A DNA stretch of 64,000 nucleotides. Source: JBPOFM01 sp051252455. GTDB taxonomy: Bacteria; Bacteroidota; Bacteroidia; Flavobacteriales; Flavobacteriaceae. Location of the stretch: contig JBPOFM010000006.1 in assembly GCA_051252455.1 (NCBI GenBank), positions 177,484 to 241,483 of the forward strand. The letters are read 5' to 3'. Made by a program: the position numbers and the translations under genes. The notes beneath the pieces were generated by a model. That model had not been told where the DNA came from. It worked only from the letters and a program-made list of their open reading frames with translations, and did not search any database. Positions 8,496 to 16,511 of the stretch are shown here, one piece after another. Position 1 is the stretch's first letter; each line of letters opens with the position of its first letter.

Positions 8496-10418
8496 TTATT
8501 CTTTTGTTAGAATAATCTGCTCATTATAAATTGCATTAAGCTTTTTGATAAAATCGTTCCACTCTTCAAAATCGGTTGTTTCTATCTGTGCATTTTTAAT
8601 CTTAAATCGTTTTTTATAGAGAATGGCGTTGCCTTCCTTTGAGAAATGAACCGACATATCATAATTCTTACTCTTTACGGCAATGTTTTCAGGCATATGA
8701 GATACTTTATAGCCTGATGGAATTTCTAATCGTAAATTGGTCTCCAAATCCTTTTTTGAATCGAATATAAAATTCGTTTTACGTTTTTCGAGTTCGTAGT
8801 TGGATAATTCCTTATCAATGTCCAAATCCACATAAATTAAATCATCAAAGGATGATACAGCATTTTTAATATTGATGTCATAAGAAATATCGATGTTGGC
8901 GTCCCTGTCCAGTAGATCGGTGGTGTTGATGTCAGACACCTTGATGTTGCTATTCCCTTTATTCAAATAATGTTCCAAATATTCATCCTTTCTGTCATTT
9001 TTTAAACTATTGAAATAGTACAATAAACCTGATCGGCTTTCACCACTATAAGTTTTATCAACTTGACCTATAATCGCTTCATCCGTGAGTTTTAAGTTAT
9101 AGTTGAAATTTTCTTTATTGAATTGCGCCTCATGCGTTGGCACATATTGCAAGATGAATTTGTCGCCATCCTCAATCATCACTTGTTTCCCTTGAATGCG
9201 GTCGGCATATTCACCATAAGCATTGAACTTTTCAGTGCCATCCAAAAAGATGGTTTTTCCATCTTTGAACAGCGCGCAGATCATGTGATTGTCAACTGAT
9301 AGGTTCGGCGTAGAGTAATCATAAGCGATGTGTTTGGTGCCTATCCATGTAAGCCGAGCGTCAAAGCCCGCTTCAATTAGCATTTGTTTAGTTAGGTTCG
9401 CCATGCCTTTGCAATCACCATATTTTTTATTGAACACATTGGATGCTTCATCTGGTTTAAAGCCTGCAATACCATCTTCAAAAGCGATGTAGCGAATGTT
9501 GTCCTGTACCCAATAGTAGATGTTCTTTATTTTTTCTTCATCCGTTTTGGCATCAGCAGTCAGTTCAGCAACCTTGGCCTTAATATCAGAATTATCATTT
9601 TCTAATGCATCTACCAACGATTTGTACCAGTTGTAAAGATCTTGCGTAGAATCAAATAAAGCGGTTACGGCATCATCATAAGTGTAAGATTTTGCAAGGA
9701 TTAAAATGTGTGGATAAATGTAGGTCGGACCAGGGGAGTTGCTCTCGCTGAACATGGCGGGCACATTTTCCATGGTATAAATATATGTTTTCGTATTTTT
9801 TTTGGGATCGGTTGTAATTTCTTTATTTATCGTGAATCCTTCAAAATTCATTTCCTTTAATTCAAGATTCAACCAATCAGGAATTTCTATTTTGATGATG
9901 CGTTTGACCGTTGGATAATCACTATTAAAATAAAGCTTGGTAAAATATTTGATGTCTTTGTATTGTTTTCTGATTTCGGTGAGATAGCGATAGCCTTTCA
10001 GCGGAAAGTCAACATTGGTGTATTTAACGCGCGCATCATTGTGGAACAAATCAGAACTCTGGTAGGCTTCGTCCTTAAGGTTAAAACTAGTTGGTCGTCC
10101 ATTTTTATAGTTAATATCGAAGACTCCAATAGTTGTTTCTCCATCATAAAACGAATACATCTGAATGTCTTCACGTGAGTCCATGTTGATGTAATCTTGT
10201 TCCGTAAACTGATCGACCGTTACTTGCTTTTCACGTTTATCAAAGTCAAATGTTACGATATCTGAAGAGGTTTGAAGTGCAACATGATCATCAGGATATA
10301 AAAGTTTTAGTTGCTCCGCAACAGAAATTTCAGCTTCCGATGGTTCAGCACCTTTTTGGGAATAGGAAAGCAAGGAAAGACCCACCATAAGAACGAGGCA
10401 ATATAATTTTTGAGACAT
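8496..10418 (-). CDS. DUF3857 and transglutaminase-like domain protein
   Basis: The 640-residue protein has an N-terminal signal peptide (MSQKLYCLVLMVGLSLLSYS), a DUF3857 region over about residues 50-260 and a transglutaminase-like domain at about 285-410. The catalytic triad is readable: Cys in KYGDCKGM near residue 335, His in SVDNHMICAL near 376 and Asp in IFLDGTEKF near 394. The DNIRYIAFEDGIAGFKP segment before the Cys is typical of bacterial secreted transglutaminase-like proteins. These folds act as peptidases or transamidases, but the substrate of this subfamily is unknown. It lies 33 bp upstream of a longer homologue that has lost the triad, suggesting an active/inactive pair. Confidence 0.85.
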   Translation of the reverse strand: MSQKLYCLVLMVGLSLLSYSQKGAEPSEAEISVAEQLKLLYPDDHVALQTSSDIVTFDFDKREKQVTVDQFTEQDYINMDSREDIQMYSFYDGETTIGVFDINYKNGRPTSFNLKDEAYQSSDLFHNDARVKYTNVDFPLKGYRYLTEIRKQYKDIKYFTKLYFNSDYPTVKRIIKIEIPDWLNLELKEMNFEGFTINKEITTDPKKNTKTYIYTMENVPAMFSESNSPGPTYIYPHILILAKSYTYDDAVTALFDSTQDLYNWYKSLVDALENDNSDIKAKVAELTADAKTDEEKIKNIYYWVQDNIRYIAFEDGIAGFKPDEASNVFNKKYGDCKGMANLTKQMLIEAGFDARLTWIGTKHIAYDYSTPNLSVDNHMICALFKDGKTIFLDGTEKFNAYGEYADRIQGKQVMIEDGDKFILQYVPTHEAQFNKENFNYNLKLTDEAIIGQVDKTYSGESRSGLLYYFNSLKNDRKDEYLEHYLNKGNSNIKVSDINTTDLLDRDANIDISYDINIKNAVSSFDDLIYVDLDIDKELSNYELEKRKTNFIFDSKKDLETNLRLEIPSGYKVSHMPENIAVKSKNYDMSVHFSKEGNAILYKKRFKIKNAQIETTDFEEWNDFIKKLNAIYNEQIILTKE

Positions 10419-10542
10419 AAGCGGTACTAGTTTAGCTCGCTAATATATACTTTCAATGGAGAAATCAAAAGTATTTTTAAATATTATAGAATTTACTTAC
10501 ATCTAGCCGAATAAAGATGCTTTTTGTCCTATGTGAAAGTAG

Positions 10543-11463
10543 TTAGGATTTAGTAATCGACCCTTTAAACTGCTGTGGCGTCATCAGTTCCATCTTTTTA
10601 AATTGCCGATTGAAATAACTGGTATTGTTGAATCCAGACTTATAGGCAATTTCAGACATCCTAAAATCTTTACTTCCTCTAATTAGTTTCTTGGAGAATT
10701 TTATCTTTTCAGAATTGATATAATCGATAGGTGAAATACCCAAAGTATTCTTGAATTTCTTATGAAAATGCGAAGTACTCATACAGGCTTTTTCAGACAG
10801 TAAATCAACAGTGATGTCTTTGTTTGTAAGGTTTTCTTTAATATACTTAATGACCATTCCAATTCTCGTGTCGCTAAAAATAGGATTGGAATCATTTAAA
10901 ATAAAGGACTTGGCTTTGGTTTGAAGCAGTCTAACAATCAATTCCTGTATCATTAAATCAAGTAACACATCTTTTGACTTGTTAGTATTGGTAAAGGTGT
11001 AGACCAAACGTTCCACTAAATGGTTCACATCGACATTATTGATTAAATGGGAAGCGATATCGTCAATGGCCCAAGTATTGTTTTCATTTTCTATGGCAAC
11101 CTGATGGTTGAATTTTTCCGCGACTTCTACGATTTTAGACGCATCAATTCCTAGAGCTAGGCATTGTGTGGGTTGATTTTTTGTTGCCAATGGAAAATCA
11201 ATCACCATTTCTTTGTTGGTGGGCATCACAACAGATTCTCCCGGAAAAAAATCAAAGGCTTCCAATCCCTTAATATGCATCACTTTTTTACCCGTAAGCA
11301 TACTTGCGATGATGGGAAAGTCAAACTTCAAGCATACCTGTTCAGCATAAGCATGTGTTTCGTAGATATTCAACTCTGCGTATTCGGCATTATAAGTTGT
11401 CCTATTCTCAACAAGTGTGGTGAGTTTTCGGGTGCTTTTATGATGGCTTAACAAATGGCTCAT
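10543..11463 (-). CDS. AraC-family transcriptional regulator
   Basis: A 306-residue regulator with an N-terminal cupin-like ligand domain of the AraC_N type (residues 15-180, with MHIKGLEAFDFFPGESVVMP) and a C-terminal double helix-turn-helix. The second helix region carries FRMSEIAYKSGFNNTSYFNR, followed by the family motif in MTPQQFKG. The start at 11463 (MSHLLSHHKSTRKL) fits the family better than an upstream start that would add ten residues. It is divergent from aldehyde dehydrogenase with 220 bp between the starts. Two direct repeats 21 bp apart lie in that region and look like its operator. It probably activates the downstream acetaldehyde/acetate module. Confidence 0.9.
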   Translation of the reverse strand: MSHLLSHHKSTRKLTTLVENRTTYNAEYAELNIYETHAYAEQVCLKFDFPIIASMLTGKKVMHIKGLEAFDFFPGESVVMPTNKEMVIDFPLATKNQPTQCLALGIDASKIVEVAEKFNHQVAIENENNTWAIDDIASHLINNVDVNHLVERLVYTFTNTNKSKDVLLDLMIQELIVRLLQTKAKSFILNDSNPIFSDTRIGMVIKYIKENLTNKDITVDLLSEKACMSTSHFHKKFKNTLGISPIDYINSEKIKFSKKLIRGSKDFRMSEIAYKSGFNNTSYFNRQFKKMELMTPQQFKGSITKS

Positions 11464-11541
11464 ACACAATATTACAAAAAAATTAGACGTCATGTATCAA
11501 ATGATAAGTCCGTTTAGGTGTTAAAAAAAGTTAATAAGAGA

Positions 11542-11577
11542 TATGTTCAACTTTATAGTAATTATGTTCAATTTATT
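11542..11577. promoter_or_regulatory. Candidate AraC-type operator: two direct repeats 21 bp apart
   Basis: TATGTTCAACTTTAT begins at 11542 and TATGTTCAATTTATT at 11563, so the copies are in phase at 21 bp, two helical turns. AraC-family proteins usually bind such tandem half-sites. They lie in the divergent promoter region between the AraC gene and the aldehyde dehydrogenase gene, about 105-140 bp before the latter. Binding is inferred. Confidence 0.55.
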
Positions 11578-11683
11578 TGGAATATGATAAAATACCTTTA
11601 TAAAAATTATGTATTATACAATATCGAATACAGATAGTTGTGAATATAGCAATTCAATAGTTTAACTAAATCATAAAATAAAC

Positions 11684-13183
11684 ATGAGTTATTCCAAACC
11701 AAAATTTAAAGAGAAGTATGAAAATTTCATAAACGGGAAGTTTGTGGCTCCAATAGGAGGTGAGTATTTCGAAAACACCTCGCCAATAGATAATAGCTTG
11801 ATTGCAAAATATCCAAGGTCACAAAAAGAAGATGTGGAAATGGCCCTCGATGCGGCTAATGCAGCGAAAGAGTCATGGGGAAATACATCGGCAACTGAAC
11901 GTGCAAAATTATTAAACAAAGTCGCTGATATTATTGAAGCTAATCTGGAAGAATTTGCGTTGGTAGAAACTTGTGATAATGGGAAGGCTATTAGAGAAAC
12001 ACTTAATGCAGATGTGCCTTTGGCGGTGGACCATTGGCGTTATTTTGCGGCATGTATTCGAGCTGAAGAGGGCAGCGCAACCGAATTGGACGCCAATACG
12101 CTTTCAATGAACATCAAAGAGCCATTAGGTGTGGTTGGGCAAATCATACCATGGAATTTCCCTTTATTGATGTTGTCTTGGAAATTGCCTCCAGCCTTGG
12201 TAACGGGTAATTGTGTGGTGCTAAAACCGGCAGAGCAAACCCCTTCATCCGCTACCTTATTGATGGAAAAGATTGCAGATGTGTTTCCTGCAGGCGTTGT
12301 GAATGTGGTGCATGGTTTTGGCCCTGAAGCAGGAAAACCATTGGCATCAAGTTCCAAAGTGGATAAAGTGGCATTTACAGGAGAAACCACAACCGGTCAG
12401 TTGATCATGCAATACGCTTCCAAAAACTTAAATCCCGTAACGATGGAATTGGGTGGTAAATCTCCAAATGTGTTTTTCAATAGCGTGATGGATGAGGACG
12501 ATGCCTTTTTGGATAAAGCAATTGAGGGCGCGGTTTTGTTTGCTTTCAATCAAGGTGAAGTGTGTACCTGTCCATCACGATTATTAGTGCAGGAAGGTAT
12601 ATATGACAAATTTATGGAACGCGTCATTGCTAGAACGAATGCGATTGTCCAAGATAATCCGTATGATGTGAATACGATGATGGGAGCACAGGCATCCAAT
12701 GACCAATTTGAAAAAATTCAATCTTACTTTAAAATAGGTAAAGAAGAAGGTGCAAAAGTGCTGGCAGGTGGCGACGTTAAAAAGTTAAAAGGCAATCTGG
12801 CAAATGGATTTTACATACAGCCAACCATTCTTGAAGGTCATAATAAAATGCGAGTGTTCCAAGAAGAGATTTTCGGACCTGTAGTTTGTGTTACAAAATT
12901 CAAAGATGAAGCCGAGGCGATAGAAATAGCAAATGATACACTTTATGGTTTAGGAGCAGGCGTTTGGACGCGTGATGCACATCAATTATATCAAATTCCA
13001 AGAGCTATAAAAGCTGGTCGTGTGTGGGTCAATTGTTACCATGCATATCCAGCACATGCACCATTTGGTGGTTATAAAAAATCAGGATTTGGTAGAGAAA
13101 ATCATTTGATGATGATGAATTATTATCGTCAAACCAAAAACATGTTGATTTCTTACGATAAAAATAAATTAGGATTCTTCTAA
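11684..13183 (+). CDS. NAD-dependent aldehyde dehydrogenase (acetaldehyde type)
   Basis: This 499-residue enzyme of the ALDH superfamily oxidises aldehydes to acids. The catalytic Cys is C294 in NQGEVCTCPSR and the general-base Glu is E255 in MELGGKSPN. The cofactor-binding motif KVAFTGETTTGQLI lies upstream, and PWNFPLLMLSWKLPPAL is the conserved segment near residue 155. The GEVCTCPSR form of the active site is typical of the AldB/ExaC group, which acts on acetaldehyde and similar short aldehydes. Downstream DUF779 and acetyl-CoA synthetase genes support a route from ethanol or acetaldehyde through acetate to acetyl-CoA. Regulation by the divergent AraC protein is likely. Substrate preference is inferred. 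Confidence 0.9.
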   Translation: MSYSKPKFKEKYENFINGKFVAPIGGEYFENTSPIDNSLIAKYPRSQKEDVEMALDAANAAKESWGNTSATERAKLLNKVADIIEANLEEFALVETCDNGKAIRETLNADVPLAVDHWRYFAACIRAEEGSATELDANTLSMNIKEPLGVVGQIIPWNFPLLMLSWKLPPALVTGNCVVLKPAEQTPSSATLLMEKIADVFPAGVVNVVHGFGPEAGKPLASSSKVDKVAFTGETTTGQLIMQYASKNLNPVTMELGGKSPNVFFNSVMDEDDAFLDKAIEGAVLFAFNQGEVCTCPSRLLVQEGIYDKFMERVIARTNAIVQDNPYDVNTMMGAQASNDQFEKIQSYFKIGKEEGAKVLAGGDVKKLKGNLANGFYIQPTILEGHNKMRVFQEEIFGPVVCVTKFKDEAEAIEIANDTLYGLGAGVWTRDAHQLYQIPRAIKAGRVWVNCYHAYPAHAPFGGYKKSGFGRENHLMMMNYYRQTKNMLISYDKNKLGFF

Positions 13184-13203
13184 TAGCGTTGATTAATAGC
13201 AGG

Positions 13204-13236
13204 AAAGGCTGAATGGAATTGTTCAGCCTTTTTTTT
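13204..13236 (+). terminator. Terminator or attenuator after aldehyde dehydrogenase
   Basis: A 10-bp stem (AAAGGCTGAA / TTCAGCCTTT) with a 9-nt loop is followed by eight T residues. It sits between the dehydrogenase and the DUF779 gene that starts at 13250, so it may reduce rather than abolish downstream transcription. Confidence 0.8.
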
Positions 13237-13249
13237 ATAACTTTAAAGT

Positions 13250-13606
13250 ATGCAAAGAATAGCAATAACAGACGAAGCAAAAAAAATTGTCAATCAGTTG
13301 AAAAATCAACATGGCGAACTTATCTTTCACCAAAGTGGAGGTTGCTGCGATGGATCTGCACCTATGATTTTTCCAAAGGAAGATATGTATTTGGATGAGA
13401 GCGATATCTTGTTGGGAGCATTGGAAGGTGTCAATTTTTATATGAACAAAGACCAATTTGAATATTGGAAACATACACATTTGACAGTGGATGTTACACA
13501 GGGAAGAGGCGCAAGCTTCTCGTTGGAAATCCCATTGGGATTGCGATTTTTAATTCATTCGCGCTTACTTACAAAAGAAGAAGAAGCATTTTTTAATGCC
13601 AAATAG
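13250..13606 (+). CDS. DUF779 family protein
   Basis: The 118-residue protein belongs to DUF779, a small family commonly encoded next to acetaldehyde-type aldehyde dehydrogenases. The conserved segment LIFHQSGGCCDGSAPM (residues 24-39) contains a Cys pair that could bind metal or be redox active, and the C-terminal LEIPLGLRFLIHSRLLT is also typical. No signal peptide or membrane segment is present, so it should be cytoplasmic. Its biochemical role is not established; a maturation or helper role for the dehydrogenase is suggested only by the recurring neighbourhood. It starts 13 bp after the dehydrogenase terminator. Confidence 0.85.
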   Translation: MQRIAITDEAKKIVNQLKNQHGELIFHQSGGCCDGSAPMIFPKEDMYLDESDILLGALEGVNFYMNKDQFEYWKHTHLTVDVTQGRGASFSLEIPLGLRFLIHSRLLTKEEEAFFNAK

Positions 13607-13666
13607 ATATCTTAAATTGCTGGAGAAGAACAAAGACAATACATTCAATGTTAAATACCAAAACCA

Positions 13667-15574
13667 ATGAGCAACTACCATATAAAAACCCTAGAAGAAT
13701 ACTTCCAAGTCTATCGCAAATCCATCCGTGAACCTGAAAATTTCTGGGAAGAAATCGCAGAAGAGCATTTTCTATGGCGTAAAAAATGGGACAAGGTATT
13801 AAGTTGGGATTTCTCAAAACCTGAAGTTAAATGGTTTGAAGGTGCAAAATTGAACATTACAGAAAACTGCATCGATCGACACTTAATAACGCGTGGCGAT
13901 CAAAATGCCATTATATTTGAACCAAATAATCCTGATGAACCAGCAGAACATATCACCTACAAACAGTTGCACGAACGTGTCTGCAAGATGGCGAATGTTC
14001 TAAAAGACCAAGGCGTAGAAAAAGGCGATAGAGTGTGCATTTACATTCCTATGATTCCGGAGTTGGCAATTGCCTTGTTGGCATGTGCTCGTATTGGTGC
14101 GATTCATAACGTGGTATTTGCAGGCTTTTCAGCTAAAGCCTTGTCCACACGTATCAATGACAGTGATTGTAAACTGGTGATGACCTCCGATGGTTCATTC
14201 CGTGGTGACAAAACCATTGACCTCAAAGGCATTGTAGATGAAGCGCTCAAAGATTGTCCGAATGTCAAAAGAGTTTTGGTGGTGCAACGGATCAATTCCA
14301 ACATTATGATGCAAAAAGGTCGCGACGAGTGGTTGCAACCGTTATTGAATGAAGCATCAGCTGACTGTGAGCCCGAAGTGATGGATGCCGAAGATCCTTT
14401 ATTTATTCTCTATACATCAGGTTCCACGGGCATGCCTAAAGGGATGTTACACACAACGGCTGGATATATGGTTTATTCGGCTTATACATTTAAAAATGTG
14501 TTCCAATACAAACAAAACGACGTTTATTGGTGTACTGCTGATATCGGTTGGGTAACTGGTCATAGTTATATTGTTTATGGGCCATTGGCAAATGGAGCTA
14601 CAACAGTAATGTTTGAAGGTGTACCACATTATCCTGATTTCGGACGGTTTTGGCAGATAGTCGAAAAGCATAAAGTCAATCAATTTTACACAGCACCAAC
14701 AGCGATTAGAGCCTTGGCAAAACAGAATCTTGCTTTTGCAGAAAATGTCGATTTATCGTCTTTAAAAGTATTGGGAACCGTTGGCGAACCCATCAACGAA
14801 GAAGCTTGGCATTGGTACAATGACAACATTGGAAAACGAAAGAGCCCAATTGTCGATACTTGGTGGCAAACTGAAACAGGTGGCATCATGATTACACCCT
14901 TACCTTTTATTACACCTACCAAACCAACTTATGCAACCTTACCTTTTTTAGGAATTCAACCCGCTTTGATGGATGAAACTGGGGAAGAAATTAAGGGAAA
15001 TCAAGTAGAAGGACGTTTGTGTATCAAATTCCCATGGCCTAGCATGGCTCGTACTATTTGGGGTAATCATCAACGCTATAAGGAGACATATTTTTCAGCC
15101 TTTGAGAATAAGTATTTTACTGGAGATGGTGCTTTGCGAGACGAGGTGGGTTACTATCGCATCACAGGCAGAGTGGATGATGTGATTATTGTTTCAGGAC
15201 ATAATTTGGGAACGGCTCCTATTGAAGATGCTATCAACGAGCATCCCGCTGTTGCAGAAAGCGCCATTGTTGGTTTTCCTCATGAAATCAAAGGGAGCGC
15301 TTTGTATGGCTATATTACCTTGAAAGAAACTGGAGAAAGTCGTAACCACGATAACCTACGCAAGGAAATCAATCAATTGATAACCGAACGTATAGGGCCT
15401 ATAGCAAAACTTGATAAAATTCAGTTTACAGAAGGATTGCCAAAAACCCGATCAGGAAAAATCATGCGCCGTATCTTACGAAAGATTGCGGAAAAGGACA
15501 CATCTAATTTGGGAGACACATCTACGTTACTTAACCCTGAATGTGTTCAACTTATTATTGATCACGCTTTATAG
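13667..15574 (+). CDS. acs: Acetyl-CoA synthetase (AMP-forming)
   Basis: A 635-residue adenylating enzyme that makes acetyl-CoA from acetate, CoA and ATP. The P-loop-like motif LYTSGSTGMPKGML lies near residue 250, the acetate-binding segment TWWQTETGG near 400, the hinge motif TGDGALRDEVGYYRITGR near 485-505, and the C-terminal KTRSGKIMRRILRKI holds the catalytic Lys that is controlled by acetylation in known Acs enzymes. The full length matches Acs rather than longer propionyl-CoA ligases. It is the last gene of the aldehyde dehydrogenase-DUF779-acs series and completes conversion of acetaldehyde carbon to acetyl-CoA. Confidence 0.95.
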   Translation: MSNYHIKTLEEYFQVYRKSIREPENFWEEIAEEHFLWRKKWDKVLSWDFSKPEVKWFEGAKLNITENCIDRHLITRGDQNAIIFEPNNPDEPAEHITYKQLHERVCKMANVLKDQGVEKGDRVCIYIPMIPELAIALLACARIGAIHNVVFAGFSAKALSTRINDSDCKLVMTSDGSFRGDKTIDLKGIVDEALKDCPNVKRVLVVQRINSNIMMQKGRDEWLQPLLNEASADCEPEVMDAEDPLFILYTSGSTGMPKGMLHTTAGYMVYSAYTFKNVFQYKQNDVYWCTADIGWVTGHSYIVYGPLANGATTVMFEGVPHYPDFGRFWQIVEKHKVNQFYTAPTAIRALAKQNLAFAENVDLSSLKVLGTVGEPINEEAWHWYNDNIGKRKSPIVDTWWQTETGGIMITPLPFITPTKPTYATLPFLGIQPALMDETGEEIKGNQVEGRLCIKFPWPSMARTIWGNHQRYKETYFSAFENKYFTGDGALRDEVGYYRITGRVDDVIIVSGHNLGTAPIEDAINEHPAVAESAIVGFPHEIKGSALYGYITLKETGESRNHDNLRKEINQLITERIGPIAKLDKIQFTEGLPKTRSGKIMRRILRKIAEKDTSNLGDTSTLLNPECVQLIIDHAL

Positions 15575-15842
15575 TTTTTTTAGAACATAGTCAAAAAAAA
15601 GAAGGGAACATCATTTTGTATGTTCCCTTCGAGTAATCTCCCGTACAAAGCTAACCAGCTTGTAGGACAATATTATGACTACTTAAATTGCATTCCTTAC
15701 GGATTTCCTTAATTGAAATAATTATCCATCTCGAAATGAGGTTTTTAATTATTATAGGACTGATTATTAATAAGTTGAGATAAAGTTATTTTTTATAATA
15801 TTGAAAAAAATCGCAGTTTTTTCTAAAAATTTTACAATAGAA
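15575..15842 (-). other. Non-coding stretch with two hairpins; possible small RNA or 3' UTR
   Basis: No convincing gene is present between acs and the response regulator. Read on the minus strand there is a hairpin at 15644-15664 (stem with one bulge, 4-nt loop), then at 15601-15630 a perfect 10-bp stem (GAAGGGAACA / TGTTCCCTTC) followed by eight T. That is a clear minus-strand terminator about 210 nt after the response regulator stop. The stretch could be the regulator's 3' UTR or a separate small RNA. Confidence 0.5.
15593..15630 (-). terminator. Minus-strand Rho-independent terminator
   Basis: A perfect 10-bp stem with a 10-nt loop has eight A residues on its left side as read on the plus strand, which become the T-run for minus-strand transcripts. 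No T-run exists on the plus side, so it does not primarily serve acs. Confidence 0.8.
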
Positions 15843-16508
15843 TTAAATAACCCCTAGGTCTTTGGCGGTAGCTACCAATTGAATTGCATTTTTTGCTTTG
15901 AATTGAATTCGAAGTTTATTGATTTTTTTTTCAATGGTACTAATGCTGTTTGGGGAGATGGAATTTGCTTTTAAATGATGGCAGATTTCTTCCTGTGACA
16001 TGCCTTTGGACAATAAATTCAATAATTCTATTTCATAATCGTCCAATTCATTGTTACTTTTGGAAGTCAGACTGTTTTGCAATTGTGTAGACAGATATGT
16101 ATCGTCTTTGTGCACGGTTTGAATCGCCATTTCTAGTTCCTGTAAGCCTTTCCGTCCTTTGACAACGTAAGCGTCGGCATGGTAAGTAATCATGACCGTT
16201 CTTACTTTTTGAAGACGGTCTTCCACGGAGAATGCAATCACCTTTAATTCTGGGAATTCTTCTTTAATCACCTTAATTAATTCAACTCCAGATTGGAAGC
16301 TTTGCTCTCTATAGTCTTTCTGAAAAGATAAATCAGTGATGAGAAGATCAAATGGTTCATTGTCTAGACTGGCTTTCTTGATTCGGATGTATGCGTCATC
16401 ACAATACTGTACCTGATGAATGTCATTGATACCTAAACGTTGAACGGTTGCAAACACCCCTTGGGTAATGCTTCCTAAATCGTCTGACAATAATACTTTT
16501 TTGAACAT
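15843..16508 (-). CDS. LuxR/NarL-type response regulator
   Basis: The 221-residue regulator has an N-terminal receiver-like domain with the acidic pair D9/D10 and probable phospho-acceptor D59 (FDLLITDLSF). A C-terminal LuxR-type helix-turn-helix spans about residues 155-221 (LLNLLSKGMSQEEICHHLKA, then STIEKKINKLRIQFKAKNAI). The HTH diverges from the usual KTVxxH pattern, having STIEKKINKL, a form common in Bacteroidota regulators paired with TPR kinases. It follows the kinase gene after 3 bp, so the two form a two-component pair. Targets are unknown; an inverted repeat in the divergent promoter at 18629-18646 is a candidate site. Confidence 0.88.
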   Translation of the reverse strand: MFKKVLLSDDLGSITQGVFATVQRLGINDIHQVQYCDDAYIRIKKASLDNEPFDLLITDLSFQKDYREQSFQSGVELIKVIKEEFPELKVIAFSVEDRLQKVRTVMITYHADAYVVKGRKGLQELEMAIQTVHKDDTYLSTQLQNSLTSKSNNELDDYEIELLNLLSKGMSQEEICHHLKANSISPNSISTIEKKINKLRIQFKAKNAIQLVATAKDLGVI

Positions 16509-16511
16509 ACA

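Noticed and set aside
12040..12390. Long antisense open frame inside aldehyde dehydrogenase
   Set aside because: A shadow of the real gene with no recognisable domain; the same applies to antisense frames in dnaK, guaA and acs.
15593..15630. Hairpin as the terminator of acs
   Set aside because: The T-run lies on the minus strand only, so the hairpin serves minus-strand transcription.
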